NCBI GenBank assembly: GCA_009746045.1
Contig: RPFO01001231.1
Span: 67,501-131,500, forward strand
Length of the DNA stretch: 64,000 nt
Reading direction: 5' to 3'
Source: Mesostigma viride
Taxonomy: Eukaryota > Streptophyta > Mesostigmatophyceae > Mesostigmatales > Mesostigmataceae
Shown here: positions 24,826 through 36,665 of the stretch, piece by piece
Layout: the number at the start of each line of letters is the position of its first letter
How positions within the stretch are numbered: position 1 is the stretch's first letter
Made by a program: the position numbers and the translations under genes
Notes under the pieces: model-generated
The model's input: only the letters and a program-made list of their open reading frames with translations
The model's database searches: none
What the model was told of the DNA's origin: nothing

Positions 24826-25908
24826 ATGAGCACCATAGATTTAATTAAAAATGTAACAAAAAGAGAAGAGCGTCCTGTTTATCCTTTCACTGCGATTGTG
24901 GGTCAAGAAGAAATGAAATTAGCATTAATTTTGAATGTAATTGATCCAGATATTGGTGGTGTTATGATTATGGGAGATCGAGGCACAGGAAAATCTACAA
25001 CTATAAGAGCTTTAGTTGATTTATTACCAGAAATAGAAGTGGTAACAAATGATCCATTTAATTCAGATCCACGTGATCCAGATTTAATGAGTGATGAAGT
25101 AAGAGAAAAAATTAATAATAAACAAGAAGTACCTACTATAAAAACTAAAATCAAAATTGTTGATTTACCTCTTGGAGCAACAGAAGATCGTGTTTGTGGA
25201 ACTATTGACATAGAAAGAGCTTTAAATGAAGGAGTAAAAGCATTTGAACCTGGTTTACTTGCTAAAGCAAATAGAGGTATTTTATATGTTGATGAAGTGA
25301 ATTTACTAGATGATCATTTAGTAGATATTTTATTAGATTCTGCTGCTTCTGGCTGGAATACTGTTGAAAGGGAAGGTATTTCTGTAAGACACCCAGCTAA
25401 ATTTATTTTAGTCGGTTCTGGAAATCCAGAAGAAGGTGAACTGCGTCCTCAATTATTAGACCGCTTTGGTATGCACGCAGAAATACGTACAGTAAAAGAT
25501 CCAGATTTAAGAGTAAAAATTGTAGAAGAAAGATCAAGTTTTGATGAGAATCCTCAAGTTTTTAGAAAAGCATATGAACAATCACAAGAGGATGTCAAAT
25601 CTCAAATTATTCAAGCACGTAAAAATCTAGCTAATGTACAAATGGATAGAGAACTTAGAATTAAAGTCTCTCAAATATGTTCTGAACTAGATGTAGATGG
25701 TTTAAGAGGTGATTTAGTAATTAATCGTGCAGCTAAAGCATTAGCAGCTTTTGAAGGAAGAGATAAAGTTTTACCTAAAGATATATTAAAAATTATTACT
25801 CTTTGTTTAAGACATAGATTAAGAAAAGATCCTTTAGAATCTATTGATTCTGGTTCTAAAGTAGAAAGTAAGTTCTATGAAGTATTTGGTTTATTAGAAG
25901 AAAACTAA
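24826..25908 (+). CDS. chlI: magnesium chelatase subunit ChlI
   Basis: ChlI is the AAA+ ATPase subunit of Mg-chelatase, which inserts Mg2+ into protoporphyrin IX, the first committed step of chlorophyll synthesis. The 360-residue protein has Walker [10 protein letters not shown] (50-58), Walker [12 protein letters not shown] and sensor [19 protein letters not shown]. The gene is nuclear in land plants. ChlH and ChlD are not in this window. Confidence 0.98.
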   Translation: MSTIDLIKNVTKREERPVYPFTAIVGQEEMKLALILNVIDPDIGGVMIMGDRGTGKSTTIRALVDLLPEIEVVTNDPFNSDPRDPDLMSDEVREKINNKQEVPTIKTKIKIVDLPLGATEDRVCGTIDIERALNEGVKAFEPGLLAKANRGILYVDEVNLLDDHLVDILLDSAASGWNTVEREGISVRHPAKFILVGSGNPEEGELRPQLLDRFGMHAEIRTVKDPDLRVKIVEERSSFDENPQVFRKAYEQSQEDVKSQIIQARKNLANVQMDRELRIKVSQICSELDVDGLRGDLVINRAAKALAAFEGRDKVLPKDILKIITLCLRHRLRKDPLESIDSGSKVESKFYEVFGLLEEN

Positions 25909-25909
25909 T

Positions 25910-25952
25910 CAAATTAAAATATTTTTTTTAATTAAAAAAATATTTTAATTTG
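25910..25952 (+). terminator. chlI 3' hairpin
   Basis: A perfect 19-bp A+T-rich inverted repeat (25910-25928 with 25934-25952), loop five bases, begins at the chlI stop and lies between convergent chlI and trnR. Confidence 0.7.
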
Positions 25953-25957
25953 CATAA

Positions 25958-26029
25958 CAGGCTTAGTAGGATTCGAACCTACACTGGAAACTTAGAAGGT
26001 TTCTGTCCTATCCTTTAGACGATAAGCCC
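25958..26029 (-). tRNA. trnR-UCU: tRNA-Arg (UCU)
   Basis: A 72-base cloverleaf with anticodon stem GAAAC/GTTTC and loop CTTCTAA (UCU). The acceptor is GGGCTTA/TAAGCCT with a terminal G-U pair and discriminator G. Confidence 0.96.
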
Positions 26030-26053
26030 AATAGAAACTAATATTTGGGTCAA

Positions 26054-26125
26054 TGGGCGGTACTGGACTTGAACCAGTGACCACCTGCTTGTAAGGCAGG
26101 CGCTCTACCACTGAGCTAACCGCCC
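26054..26125 (-). tRNA. trnV-UAC: tRNA-Val (UAC)
   Basis: A 72-base cloverleaf with acceptor GGGCGGT/ACCGCCC, discriminator A, and anticodon stem CCTGC/GCAGG with loop CTTACAA (UAC). No intron, unlike land plants. It is 24 bases upstream of trnR on the same strand. Confidence 0.97.
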
Positions 26126-26177
26126 TTTAATATTAGTATATATATAACATATTTTAGCTTTTTTAAAAAGCTAAAAT

Positions 26178-26238
26178 ACAAATGTGATTGTATAGTGTAC
26201 TAAACAATCACATTTGTAAAAACTATACAATCACATTT
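26178..26238 (-). terminator. atpA 3' region with two alternative hairpins
   Basis: One arm (26178-26196) can pair either with 26204-26217 (14 bp) or with 26222-26238 (17 bp), because the complementary arm is present twice. Both hairpins are perfect and mutually exclusive. They lie 3' of atpA on the minus strand. Confidence 0.7.
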
Positions 26239-26284
26239 TTGTTTCAATAAAATAAGTTATTAAATTATACAAATAATTTCTTTA

Positions 26285-27802
26285 CTACGCACCTGCTGCA
26301 AATACTTTTTTGTATTCATTAATAGCTTCTTTCATCATGCCTTCAGTTTCTGGTGTCACAGCTTTTGAAGAATTAATGTTATTAATAATTGCTGCTTTAC
26401 TAGTAATTACATAATTTCTTAGACCAGCAAGGAATTTTTTAACATCTTCAATTGCGATGGAATCTAAATAACCATTAACACCAGCATAAATAGTTAAAAC
26501 TTGTTGTGCAACAGGTAATGGACTAGATTGAGCTTGTTTTAATAATTCACGTAATCTTCTACCTCTTGCTAACTGATTTTGTGTAGCTTTATCAAGATCA
26601 GAAGCAAATTGAGCAAAAGCTTCTAATTCTGCAAATTGAGCTAATTCAAGTTTTAATTTTCCTGCTACTTGTTTCATAGCTTTAATTTGTGCAGCAGAAC
26701 CTACACGTGAAACAGAAATACCTACGTTAATAGCTGGACGAATACCTGAGTTAAATAAATCTGCAGATAAGAAAATTTGTCCATCTGTAATTGAAATAAC
26801 ATTAGTAGGAATATATGCTGCTACGTCTCCAGCTTGAGTCTCAATAATAGGTAAAGCAGTCATACTACCTTCACCTAAAGCATTACTTAATTTAGCAGCT
26901 CTTTCTAATAAACGAGAATGTAAGTAAAATACATCACCTGGATAAGCTTCACGTCCTGGTGGTCTTCTAAGTAGAAGTGACATTTCTCGATAAGCTTGTG
27001 CTTGTTTAGAAAGATCATCATAAATAACTAAAGTATGACGACCACTATACATAAAAAATTCTGCAAGAGTAGCGCCTGTGTAAGGAGCTAGATATTGTAA
27101 AGTTGCAGGTGCATTAGCATTTTCTGCAACAATGATTGTATATGCCATTGCACCATTTTCTTCTAAAGTAGAAACTACTTGAGCCACAGAAGAAGCTTTT
27201 TGACCAATAGCTACATATACACAAATAACATTTTGACCCTTTTGATTTAAAATGGTGTCAATTGCAACAGCAGTTTTGCCAGTTTGTCTATCACCAATAA
27301 TTAATTCTCTTTGTCCACGTCCAATTGGAATCATAGCATCTACAGATACTAATCCAGTTTGTAATGGTTCATAAACTGAACGTCGAGAAATAATTCCTGG
27401 AGCAGGAGATTCAATTAAACGTGTTTCAGAAGAAGGAATATCTCCTTTTCCATCAATAGGACGAGCTAAGGCATCTACAACACGACCAATATAACTTTCT
27501 CCAATTGGAATTTGAGCAATTTTTCCAGTAGCTTTTACACGACTTCCTTCTTGAATGCTAAAACCGTCTCCCATAAGTACGGCTCCAACATTATTAGATT
27601 CTAGATTTAATGCAATTCCTACTGTACCATCTTCAAATTCTAATAATTCGCCAGCCATTGCTTTGGCTAGACCATAAATTCTTGCAATACCATCACCTAC
27701 TTGAAGTACTGTACCTGTATTAACAACTTTTACTTCTTGATTGTATTGCTCAATCTGCTTACGGATAACACTACTAATTTCTTCTGGTTGAATCTTGATC
27801 AT
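26285..27802 (-). CDS. atpA: ATP synthase CF1 alpha subunit
   Basis: The non-catalytic nucleotide-binding subunit of CF1. The 505-residue protein begins [21 protein letters not shown] and has the Walker A motif GDRQTGKT (170-177). I chose ATG 27802; a TTG two codons upstream keeps the frame open but has no support. It ends the atpI-atpH-atpF-atpA run, 61 bases after atpF. Confidence 0.98.
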   Translation of the reverse strand: MIKIQPEEISSVIRKQIEQYNQEVKVVNTGTVLQVGDGIARIYGLAKAMAGELLEFEDGTVGIALNLESNNVGAVLMGDGFSIQEGSRVKATGKIAQIPIGESYIGRVVDALARPIDGKGDIPSSETRLIESPAPGIISRRSVYEPLQTGLVSVDAMIPIGRGQRELIIGDRQTGKTAVAIDTILNQKGQNVICVYVAIGQKASSVAQVVSTLEENGAMAYTIIVAENANAPATLQYLAPYTGATLAEFFMYSGRHTLVIYDDLSKQAQAYREMSLLLRRPPGREAYPGDVFYLHSRLLERAAKLSNALGEGSMTALPIIETQAGDVAAYIPTNVISITDGQIFLSADLFNSGIRPAINVGISVSRVGSAAQIKAMKQVAGKLKLELAQFAELEAFAQFASDLDKATQNQLARGRRLRELLKQAQSSPLPVAQQVLTIYAGVNGYLDSIAIEDVKKFLAGLRNYVITSKAAIINNINSSKAVTPETEGMMKEAINEYKKVFAAGA

Positions 27803-27863
27803 TGGCAATTTTGTTCAATTACAGTTTGTTTGTCGCAAAAAAAAAATATTTCTCTAAAAATTT

Positions 27864-28424
27864 CTAAACATCATTAGGAGTTACTAAACGTCCTAATAAT
27901 CCAATATTTAAACGAGTTACTCTTTTTTGTAAGCGGCGATTTAGACGACTTTTTGATTGTTCTAATGCTCTTTGCAGTGCTAATCTAATGACTTGTCTTC
28001 TTATTTCACTAATGGCTTTTTCTTCTTCAAAAGATATAGTTGCTTGTTTCATATCAAGAAGTTTTTTTGTATCTTCTTTAATAAGATTCATTAAACCAAC
28101 TTCTATCTCACTGGCTGTTTTTTTACTTTGTGCAAGAATTTGATCTGCTTCTAATTTAGCTTGTTCGAATTCATTTTGTGCTTGTTGTAATTTTTCTGCC
28201 GCCTCTTTATATCTTTCATCAGCATCATTAATACTTTGTAATATATTTTGTTGACGATTTTGTAATAGAGACACAAAAAATTCACGGCCTGAAGTTAATA
28301 GAATTCCAAGTACCACTGCTAAATTAAGAATGTTGGTTTCAAAAATATCTGTATTAAAACCAAAACCCTCTGCCAAAGACATCCTAGACAAAATCGTAAA
28401 TATGTTTGTGAGAATATCTGTCAT
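27864..28424 (-). CDS. atpF: ATP synthase CF0 b subunit (subunit I)
   Basis: The peripheral stalk subunit: one membrane helix near residues 28-46, then a long charged coiled coil (residues about 55-165). The 186-residue length is usual. The gene is continuous, unlike the intron-containing land-plant atpF. It lies between atpH and atpA. Confidence 0.97.
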   Translation of the reverse strand: MTDILTNIFTILSRMSLAEGFGFNTDIFETNILNLAVVLGILLTSGREFFVSLLQNRQQNILQSINDADERYKEAAEKLQQAQNEFEQAKLEADQILAQSKKTASEIEVGLMNLIKEDTKKLLDMKQATISFEEEKAISEIRRQVIRLALQRALEQSKSRLNRRLQKRVTRLNIGLLGRLVTPNDV

Positions 28425-28514
28425 TTTATCCTATTTGATTCATTTTTTTTGGTCATAGACCCATTGACTGAAAATGTCTTCCTATGTGCCCATGTTGATA
28501 TTGTCTAATAACAA

Positions 28515-28574
28515 CATGTACTCATGAGCACATTGGCACATGAGTACATGACAGCATAAAACTATAGTTTTATG
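28515..28574 (-). repeat. two hairpins between atpH and atpF
   Basis: A 12-bp stem (28515-28526 with 28539-28550) is followed by a 20-base perfect palindrome (28555-28574). They lie after the atpH stop on the minus strand and could stabilise the abundant atpH message relative to its neighbours. Confidence 0.65.
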
Positions 28575-28588
28575 GGAAAACAAAAAAA

Positions 28589-28843
<255 letters not shown>

Positions 28844-28974
28844 TTACTCCAATTCAATGAATTAATAGCAGATTAACAGTTTTTGTTATATAACTACAAC
28901 AATACTGTCAAAGAGAAGTTACATAAAAAAGTTATATATCAAAAAAACAATATAGTTTTTCCAAACTAATTAAA

Positions 28975-29718
28975 TTAATGATGATCTTCTACTGCTTCTC
29001 CAATATATGCAGCTGCTAAAGTTGCGAAAATTAAAGCTTGAATCGCACTTGTGAAAAGACCTAATAACATAAGCGGCATTGGCACAACTAAAGGAACTAG
29101 AGTAATTAAAACTCCTACTACTAATTCATCAGCAAGAATATTACCAAAAAGTCGGAAGCTTAAAGAAAGTGGTTTTGTAAAATCTTCTAATAAATTGATA
29201 GGTAATAATACTGGAGTTGGTGAAATATATCTTTTGAAATAGCGTAAACCTTTTTTGCTGAAACCTGCATAAAAATATGAAATAGAAGTCAAAAGAGCCA
29301 ATGCAGCTGTAGTGTTAATGTCATTTGTAGGTGCTGCTAATTCACCGTTAGGTATTTCAATTAATTTCCAAGGTACAAGGGCACCAGACCAATTAGACAC
29401 GAAAATAAATAAAAAAATAGTTCCTATGAAAGGTACCCAAGAACGATAATCTTCTTCACCTATTTGAGTTTTTGCTAAATCTCTAATAAATTCTAAAACA
29501 TATTCAACAAAGTTTTGTGTTCCAGTTGGAATCGTTTGTAAATTTCTAGTTCCAAAAATAGATAAAGAAATAATTATAGTCATTACAAACCAAGAAACAA
29601 GTAAAACTTGTCCATGAACTTCAAAATCACCAATTTGCCAATAAAAATGTTGACCAACTTCTACTTTAGATAGTTGATATAACATATTAAAATTTTCCAT
29701 TGAAGATGGATTAATCAT
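28975..29718 (-). CDS. atpI: ATP synthase CF0 a subunit (subunit IV)
   Basis: The 247-residue multi-helix membrane protein that forms the proton half-channels next to the c-ring. The conserved [19 protein letters not shown] segment with its essential arginine is present. First gene of the atpI-H-F-A cluster. Confidence 0.98.
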   Translation of the reverse strand: MINPSSMENFNMLYQLSKVEVGQHFYWQIGDFEVHGQVLLVSWFVMTIIISLSIFGTRNLQTIPTGTQNFVEYVLEFIRDLAKTQIGEEDYRSWVPFIGTIFLFIFVSNWSGALVPWKLIEIPNGELAAPTNDINTTAALALLTSISYFYAGFSKKGLRYFKRYISPTPVLLPINLLEDFTKPLSLSFRLFGNILADELVVGVLITLVPLVVPMPLMLLGLFTSAIQALIFATLAAAYIGEAVEDHH

Positions 29719-30139
29719 ATTGAGGAGACCTTTTCTTTTGAAAATACAACAAATGACCTTCTTTATTTAGGAAGTAAGAAGTCTATACGATTCAAAAATG
29801 ATAACATAATATTTTCTTCTCTTAATTAACAAATAAAAACAAGAAATTTGCAACTAAAAAAAAAATCTAGTATTAATTATTTTGTTTCTTACTTGTATTA
29901 AAAAATATTTTTTATTATCATGATTGAATTCTTTAAGTCTAAAAAAATCTATATTTTCTATTTACCACAGAAATAAAAACAAAGAAAAATGACTCAAAAA
30001 TAAAGTGCTCTTTTTGTTTTTTTCAAGATAAATGAAGAAAAAAAATTAGATAATAAAAGAATTAAATTTTAAAAACAATATATATTATTTCTAAATAATT
30101 GTTAATTATTTAGAAATAAACAATTGTTTAGATTATCTA
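29719..30139 (-). other. rps2-atpI spacer
   Basis: A 421-base A+T-rich spacer with no recognised gene. At the rps2 side it holds a perfect 13-bp hairpin with a three-base loop (30088-30100 with 30104-30116), a likely rps2 terminator. Confidence 0.65.
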
Positions 30140-30826
30140 TTATTTTACACGTTGTCCTTCATAAATCGCATCTGCTAATTTACTTACAAGCAGATTAATT
30201 GATCTAATTGCATCATCATTAGCTGGAATCGGTAAATCTGCTAAAGTAGGATCACAATTTGTATCTACCAAAGATATCGTAGGAATACCTAGTTTGATAC
30301 ATTCTTTAACCGCATTAATTTCTCTTTTTTGGTCAACTATAATTACTACATCAGGCAAATATTTCATATCTTGAAGACCTGATAAATATTTACGTAATTT
30401 ATATAATTGTCTTTTTAAGACTGCAGCTTCTTTTTTAGGAAGAGTATCTAAAATACCATTTTTTTCTTTTTGTTCTAAATCTTTCAATTTTCTAATACGA
30501 GTTTTTATAGTAGACCAATTGGTAAGCATACCACCTAACCATCTTTGATTCACATAATGTGATTCAGCACGTAAAGCTTCAGAAGCAATAATATCTGAAG
30601 CTTGACTTTTTGTTCCCACAAATAAAAATTCTTTTCCTTCTTTTGCAGCGTTAAATAAAAAATCACATGCTTCTGATAATAATCTAGCAGTTTGTACTAA
30701 ATCTATAAGATGTATTCCATTGCGATTTCCATAAATATAAGAAGACATTTTTGGATTCCATCCACGAGTTTGATGTCCAAAATGTACTCCAGCTTCCATC
30801 ATTTCTTCTAATCCAACACTTTTCAT
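30140..30826 (-). CDS. rps2: 30S ribosomal protein S2
   Basis: The 228-residue protein begins [27 protein letters not shown] and has the [13 protein letters not shown] and [14 protein letters not shown] signatures of S2. It follows rpoC2 on the same strand, the conserved rpoB-C1-C2-rps2-atp order. Confidence 0.99.
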   Translation of the reverse strand: MKSVGLEEMMEAGVHFGHQTRGWNPKMSSYIYGNRNGIHLIDLVQTARLLSEACDFLFNAAKEGKEFLFVGTKSQASDIIASEALRAESHYVNQRWLGGMLTNWSTIKTRIRKLKDLEQKEKNGILDTLPKKEAAVLKRQLYKLRKYLSGLQDMKYLPDVVIIVDQKREINAVKECIKLGIPTISLVDTNCDPTLADLPIPANDDAIRSINLLVSKLADAIYEGQRVK

Positions 30827-30955
30827 TTGTATTTATGTCCTTCTTTTATTTAAAAAAGATAATATTAATATTATGGATTATTACTAAAAAATAAGTTTTA
30901 ATATATTGTTTATTTATTGTACTAATGTTTTTTTTTCTAAACTACTTATTCACGA

Positions 30956-33900
30956 CTAGTCAAAAATAATATCTTCAAAATTATATTCAGCATTTTTTTG
31001 TTCTATTCTCTTATGTTGTGAATTAGAACTATATGCTAAATTATAAGAATTAGAAAGAGAAAGATCTCGTGAATACATTTTATCATGCACATTAAAGCCA
31101 GTGCCTGCTGGAATGAGTCTACCTATAATTACATTTTCTTTTAACCCTCTAAGCCAATCAGTTTTTCCTTCAATAGCCGCTTTAGTCAATACACGTGTTG
31201 TTTCTTGAAAACTTGCTGCAGATATAAAACTTTCCGTATTTAAAGAAGCTTTAGTAATACCTAATACAATTGGTTTATATTTGGCGTGAACAGATACATT
31301 TCTATTCATGTTTTCAATTCTATGCAATTCAATTAATTCACCAGGTAATAAAGTTGTGTCTCCACCTTCTTCTATCATTACCTTGGAAGTCATTTGTCTT
31401 ACAATAACTTCTATATGTTTATCTGAAATATGTACACCTTGTGCTTTGTAAACAGATTGAACCTCATTAACTAAAAATAATTGAAGTTTTTCAAAACTTT
31501 TTTTAGCCGCTTTTTGAATACCATATTTTTCAGTTGCTTCATCAAAAAAAGATTGTAAAAGATCATGTAAATTATTAGGTAAAGGTTTCAATCCTTTTGT
31601 TCTACGAGCTTCTAGTAATTCTTCAATTCTTGGAAGACCTTGAACAATATCTCCAGTTTTTGATTGCTCAAAAATTAACATTACCAAAGTATCACCAGAT
31701 TTTACAAAATCACCATCATCTACGTATAAAACAGCTTCGGAAGAAACAAGATAAGGTCTTGCTAATCGTAAAGTCACTCTATTAGCTTGCAATTGAATAA
31801 CTTGTCCAGATTGAGGTGCTAAAATACCTGGTACAATTTCTTTTCCTTTATGAACTAAATCACCTAATTGAAAAAATTCATATGCATTTTTTACAAACAA
31901 AGTCATTTGATCATGTTCATTCATAATTAAAAAAGACTTTTGTTCTTCAAAATTTTTATTTGATTGTCTAACTTCTCCATGATCTTTTGCTATAATTTCA
32001 GTTTTAGCAAGAATAGTGCCAGGTATTATATAGTTGTTAAATTTTCTTACTAATCTAGTCACATTTTGATAACTTTGAAAATCTATTATTTGATTCAAAT
32101 CAATCATTAAATATTCAAACATCTTGATTTGTAATAATTTATTTTCTATTAGATTTAAGGTGACATTTAATTTATGTAAATGTGAATCAATTTCTAATCG
32201 TAAAAATATTTTTGCGATTTCCATTGATTGCCAAGCATGAATTCTTTGACCATCTTTGTAACAAATATGAATAGAAGGTTGAATAGAAATATTTTGTTTT
32301 AACTGATATTGAGCTTCCAATTTTTTTAATTCTGTTGAATTAGGAATTAAAAACTGTACCACAGGTCGAATAAGTAATGCAGATCCTGAAGACAAATTGA
32401 CATTTTCTAAATAGACCAGTTCTTCTGCAATAATACCATCACATATTTCTTCACCTGCTTGAATTAATGTCTGATGCTTATCTAAAACTTGAGAAAAATC
32501 AATAGGTCTATAAATTTTGCCTGGTTTTATAACTACCTCACGCAAAATATCATTAGTTTGAGAGACTTGGGCTAAACCACTACTATGACAAATCAAATCT
32601 TTAATAATTTGAGTTCCAGCTTCTACATATTCACAATCTCTCACCATCAAAAGAGAAGCATCTTTATTAATTAAATGAGTTTCTTCAGGAATCCACATAA
32701 TGATTCCACCTTTACGTACAGGATAAGATTGTGTAACTATATCATATTCATCAACTTCAATTTCAGAAGAGTATTTAAGAATTCCTCCTGTATTAGTTAA
32801 ATAAGTTTTAGTAACAAATTTAGCAATAATTTGATTATTTTTTATAACATTATTAGATTCTACTTGCATAAAAAATTTCTGATTCAAATCATCAGTCAAA
32901 ATATAAGCTTCACTACGTGCATTTTTGATGTGAGATAAATATGCATTTATGATTGTCATTGAAGAATTCAAGACATATAAATAAGAATTACTGTTATCTA
33001 TTGTCAAATTATTTTCTGAAGTTTGTAAAATTCCCCCATATTGACTAATAATATTATGTTCTGCCATACAAGATCCATTATGAATGTAATCCGCTGTGTC
33101 AAACATTAGTGGAACATCTAATGAAAATTTATATACTTGACCTGATAATATCCATAATAGGCCACCATATTGTCCTGCTCTATTCATTTTATGACCATAA
33201 GCACTTTTTTTTTCTTGTAATAATAAATTTTCAAAATGAATTTCACCGGAAAAATCTGATGCTACATATTTACTAGCAATTTCAACTGATTGTGCATTGA
33301 CTGGAGCAGAAACTTCAGCTATTAATTGTTTTGCTCTAACCATAGAACCATTATTGACTAATAAAATAGTATTAATAGGTACTTCAATATTAAATTCTTT
33401 ATTTTTTCCTTGAATACAAATATTTATATTAGATTGAGTTATTAATGCTATTTCACCATGACGTGTACGCATGGGAATCGTATTTGTAAGAGAATAAATA
33501 ATTTTTCCGTCAATAGAACTACGAATTTGTTTAGCAATATTACCAGTGAATACTCCTCCTGTATGGAAAGTTCTCATAGTTAATTGAGTACCTGGTTCTC
33601 CGATAGACTGAGCAGCAATAATACCTACAGCTTCACCCAAATCAACAAGATTTCCATGTGCTAAACTCCAGCCATAGCATAATTGACATACAGAACGAAT
33701 ACTTTTGCAAGTTAAAGGGGATCTTACTAATATATTTGTACGTTTTATCTCACAAATTTTGTCAGATAAACTTGCTGATATATCTTGATTTTTTTTAGCT
33801 ATATATTGTTTTTGTTTCGGAGAATAAATATTTTCTGCTAATACACGTCCTATAAGACGCTCTTGTAATGAAAATACTACTTTTTGTTCATCTTTAACAG

Positions 33901-34627
33901 GTCCTAATAATATACCACTTTTAGTTCCACAATCAGTTTCGCGAATAATCATATCTTGTGCAACATCTACTAATCTGCGTGTCAAATAACCAGAATCTGC
34001 AGTACGTAATGCTGTATCAACAAGACCTTTTCTCGCTCCATAACAAGAAATAACATATTCAGTTACTGTCAATCCTTCACGAAAATTACTTCTAATAGGT
34101 AAGTCTATAATTTGTCCTTGTGGATCAGACATTAATCCTCTCATACCTACTAATTGACTGACTTGAGAAAGATTACCTCGTGCGCCTGAAAACGCCATCA
34201 TATAGACAGGATTTAAAGGATTTGTTTGTTCAAAATATTGAACAACTTCATTTTTTAAAGTTTCACTTGTGCTATGCCATGTATCTATAACTTTTTGAAA
34301 TCTTTCTACAGCTGTTATTTTCCCGATAGAATAATTTTTTTGTGTTTTTGCAATTTCTTGTTCTGCATCTTCTAAAAGCCATTTTTTAGTAGGTGGAATA
34401 CTTAAATCATCAATACTTAAAGAAATGCCAGCTTTAGTAGCATGATAAAAACCTAATATTTTTAATCGATCAACCATGTGTGCCGTACGAGAAGTTCCAT
34501 GATTGAATAAAAACCAGGCAATAATTCTTCGAATTTCGCCCTTATTCATAATTCGGTTACAAAAAAATAGTTTCATTGAATTTAGATCAGATTTTTGATT
34601 AAAAAAAATTTTTTTCATTCTGCCCAT
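30956..34627 (-). CDS. rpoC2: RNA polymerase beta'' subunit
   Basis: This corresponds to the C-terminal part of bacterial beta' as split in cyanobacteria and plastids. The 1,223-residue protein has the N-terminal [24 protein letters not shown] region, the trigger-loop region [29 protein letters not shown], and the C-terminal [11 protein letters not shown] large insert (about residues 320-950) is typical. ATG 34627 lies seven bases after the rpoC1 stop; ATG 34618 is an alternative start. Confidence 0.98.
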   Translation of the reverse strand: MGRMKKIFFNQKSDLNSMKLFFCNRIMNKGEIRRIIAWFLFNHGTSRTAHMVDRLKILGFYHATKAGISLSIDDLSIPPTKKWLLEDAEQEIAKTQKNYSIGKITAVERFQKVIDTWHSTSETLKNEVVQYFEQTNPLNPVYMMAFSGARGNLSQVSQLVGMRGLMSDPQGQIIDLPIRSNFREGLTVTEYVISCYGARKGLVDTALRTADSGYLTRRLVDVAQDMIIRETDCGTKSGILLGPVKDEQKVVFSLQERLIGRVLAENIYSPKQKQYIAKKNQDISASLSDKICEIKRTNILVRSPLTCKSIRSVCQLCYGWSLAHGNLVDLGEAVGIIAAQSIGEPGTQLTMRTFHTGGVFTGNIAKQIRSSIDGKIIYSLTNTIPMRTRHGEIALITQSNINICIQGKNKEFNIEVPINTILLVNNGSMVRAKQLIAEVSAPVNAQSVEIASKYVASDFSGEIHFENLLLQEKKSAYGHKMNRAGQYGGLLWILSGQVYKFSLDVPLMFDTADYIHNGSCMAEHNIISQYGGILQTSENNLTIDNSNSYLYVLNSSMTIINAYLSHIKNARSEAYILTDDLNQKFFMQVESNNVIKNNQIIAKFVTKTYLTNTGGILKYSSEIEVDEYDIVTQSYPVRKGGIIMWIPEETHLINKDASLLMVRDCEYVEAGTQIIKDLICHSSGLAQVSQTNDILREVVIKPGKIYRPIDFSQVLDKHQTLIQAGEEICDGIIAEELVYLENVNLSSGSALLIRPVVQFLIPNSTELKKLEAQYQLKQNISIQPSIHICYKDGQRIHAWQSMEIAKIFLRLEIDSHLHKLNVTLNLIENKLLQIKMFEYLMIDLNQIIDFQSYQNVTRLVRKFNNYIIPGTILAKTEIIAKDHGEVRQSNKNFEEQKSFLIMNEHDQMTLFVKNAYEFFQLGDLVHKGKEIVPGILAPQSGQVIQLQANRVTLRLARPYLVSSEAVLYVDDGDFVKSGDTLVMLIFEQSKTGDIVQGLPRIEELLEARRTKGLKPLPNNLHDLLQSFFDEATEKYGIQKAAKKSFEKLQLFLVNEVQSVYKAQGVHISDKHIEVIVRQMTSKVMIEEGGDTTLLPGELIELHRIENMNRNVSVHAKYKPIVLGITKASLNTESFISAASFQETTRVLTKAAIEGKTDWLRGLKENVIIGRLIPAGTGFNVHDKMYSRDLSLSNSYNLAYSSNSQHKRIEQKNAEYNFEDIIFD

Positions 34628-34634
34628 TCAAACT

Positions 34635-36641
34635 TTAATATTCTGACGGGGAGTAATCCAAACTGTTTTGAATTACTTGATTAAATAAAATACGACCAGG
34701 AGTTGTACGAATATATTGACTTATTAAATTATTTTTGAAATCTTTACGCATTTGATAATTTTTATAAATATATGAGACAAAACCTAAAGAATCCACTCTG
34801 ATTTCTATTGGGTTTTGTTTAATATATTTACTATCTATAATCCCAGAAAATCTAACCCATACAATTGTATGTAAATTAATCTTTTTTTGATCATAAGCCA
34901 TAATAACTTGTTCCAAAGAACTAAAATAATGACTTTTAGTGCCTCTTAATCTGATATCTTCAGTTGTTAAATAATAACAACCAAGTACCATATCTTGGCT
35001 AGGTGATATGATAGGTAATCCAGTAGCCGGTGATAATAAATTACTTGAAGCTAGCATTAATAAACGTGCTTCTGTTTGAGCTTCCAATGATAAAGGAATA
35101 TGAACAGCCATTTGATCTCCATCAAAATCTGCATTAAAAGCTGGACAAACTAATGGATGTAATTGAATTGCTCTTCCTTCTACTAAAATAGGTTCAAAAG
35201 CTTGTATACCAAGTCTATGTAATGTAGGTGCACGATTCAATAAAACTGGATGTCCTTGAATCACTTGATTCAAAATTTCCCATAATATTGGATCACTATT
35301 TTGAATAATTTTTTTTGCACCTTTTATATTATTTGCCAATCCTTCATTAATTAAAGTATGAATAACAAATGGTTGGAATAATTCAATCGCCATTTCCTTT
35401 GGAAGACCACATTGATGTAATTTCAGATTTGGACCAACTACAATTACTGAACGACCAGAATAATCGACACGTTTTCCTAAAAGATTTTGTCTAAATCTAC
35501 CTTGTTTCCCTTTGATAATATCTGATAAAGATTTCAGTGGAATTTTATTATTGCCTACAAGAGCTTTTCCTCTTTTACCATTATCAATAAGAGCATCGAC
35601 AGACTCTTGTAACATACGTTTTTCACTACGAACAACAATTTCAGGAGCTAACATATTATTAAGTTTAGCGAGTCTATTATTTCTATTGATAACTCGTCTA
35701 TATAAATCATTCAAATCGGATGTTGCAAATCTACCTCCATCTAATTGGACCATAGGTCTTAGTTCTGGAGGAAGTACAGGAAGAATTGATAAAACCATCC
35801 ATTCAGGCTTCGCTCCTGTAGCAATAAAATGATTAATAATTCTTAAACGTTTAATTAATTTATTTCTTTTTTTATTTCTTCTTTCTTCTTCTATTTGCCA
35901 ATCTTGATTTTTTTTATTCCATTGATTCTCATCCAGTACCCAATCTGAATCTTCTCCATTAAAAAAAGAAGATTGAGTCCAAGCGGCCTCATTTTCAGCT
36001 AAATCTTCTCTAATTTTTTGTGCTGTAGCTTTTAGATCAAAATTTTTAAGCATTTTATAAATAGCTTCACCACCTGATATTTCTTCTTCTTTTTCTTTAA
36101 TATTTAACAAATCATCTAATATATCTGTTGAATTAGAAAAGAAACGATTTTCGGTCAAAAATTGAGAAATATTCTTAAAACTAATAGAATCGTTATTATT
36201 ATAATAGACAATATTTTCTACATCTTTTCTCGGCATGCCTAGAATAACGGAAATATAACTAGGAATTCCTTTTAAATACCATACATGAGTTACAGGAGAT
36301 GCAAGTTTGATATGTCCCATGCGATGTCTACGTACACCAGATTCAATAACTTCTACACCACATCTTTCACACACAATACTTATTTCTGAATTTTTATTAT
36401 ATCTAACACGTTTATATCTTCCACAATGACATTCCCAATCTTTTACAGGACCAAATATACGTTCACAAAATAAGCCATCCATTTCAGGTTTTAAAGTTCT
36501 ATAATTAATAGTTTCTGATCTAGTTACTTCACCTACTATTTCTCCGTTACTGAGTGTTCTTTGACCCCATTGAAGTATTCTTTCAGGAGAAGCCAAATTA
36601 ATTTGTATATATTCAAAATGGACAAGTTTTTTAGGAATCAT
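34635..36641 (-). CDS. rpoC1: RNA polymerase beta' subunit (N-terminal part)
   Basis: The 668-residue protein carries the catalytic Mg2+-binding motif [12 protein letters not shown] near residue 500, and the N-terminal zinc-binding cysteines ([15 protein letters not shown]). It is longer than many plastid rpoC1 through a Lys/Glu/Asn-rich insert around residues 180-260. The gene has no intron. rpoB ends 24 bases upstream. Confidence 0.98.
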   Translation of the reverse strand: MIPKKLVHFEYIQINLASPERILQWGQRTLSNGEIVGEVTRSETINYRTLKPEMDGLFCERIFGPVKDWECHCGRYKRVRYNKNSEISIVCERCGVEVIESGVRRHRMGHIKLASPVTHVWYLKGIPSYISVILGMPRKDVENIVYYNNNDSISFKNISQFLTENRFFSNSTDILDDLLNIKEKEEEISGGEAIYKMLKNFDLKATAQKIREDLAENEAAWTQSSFFNGEDSDWVLDENQWNKKNQDWQIEEERRNKKRNKLIKRLRIINHFIATGAKPEWMVLSILPVLPPELRPMVQLDGGRFATSDLNDLYRRVINRNNRLAKLNNMLAPEIVVRSEKRMLQESVDALIDNGKRGKALVGNNKIPLKSLSDIIKGKQGRFRQNLLGKRVDYSGRSVIVVGPNLKLHQCGLPKEMAIELFQPFVIHTLINEGLANNIKGAKKIIQNSDPILWEILNQVIQGHPVLLNRAPTLHRLGIQAFEPILVEGRAIQLHPLVCPAFNADFDGDQMAVHIPLSLEAQTEARLLMLASSNLLSPATGLPIISPSQDMVLGCYYLTTEDIRLRGTKSHYFSSLEQVIMAYDQKKINLHTIVWVRFSGIIDSKYIKQNPIEIRVDSLGFVSYIYKNYQMRKDFKNNLISQYIRTTPGRILFNQVIQNSLDYSPSEY

Positions 36642-36665
36642 AAAAATTTAGCTTTTCTGTAAACA

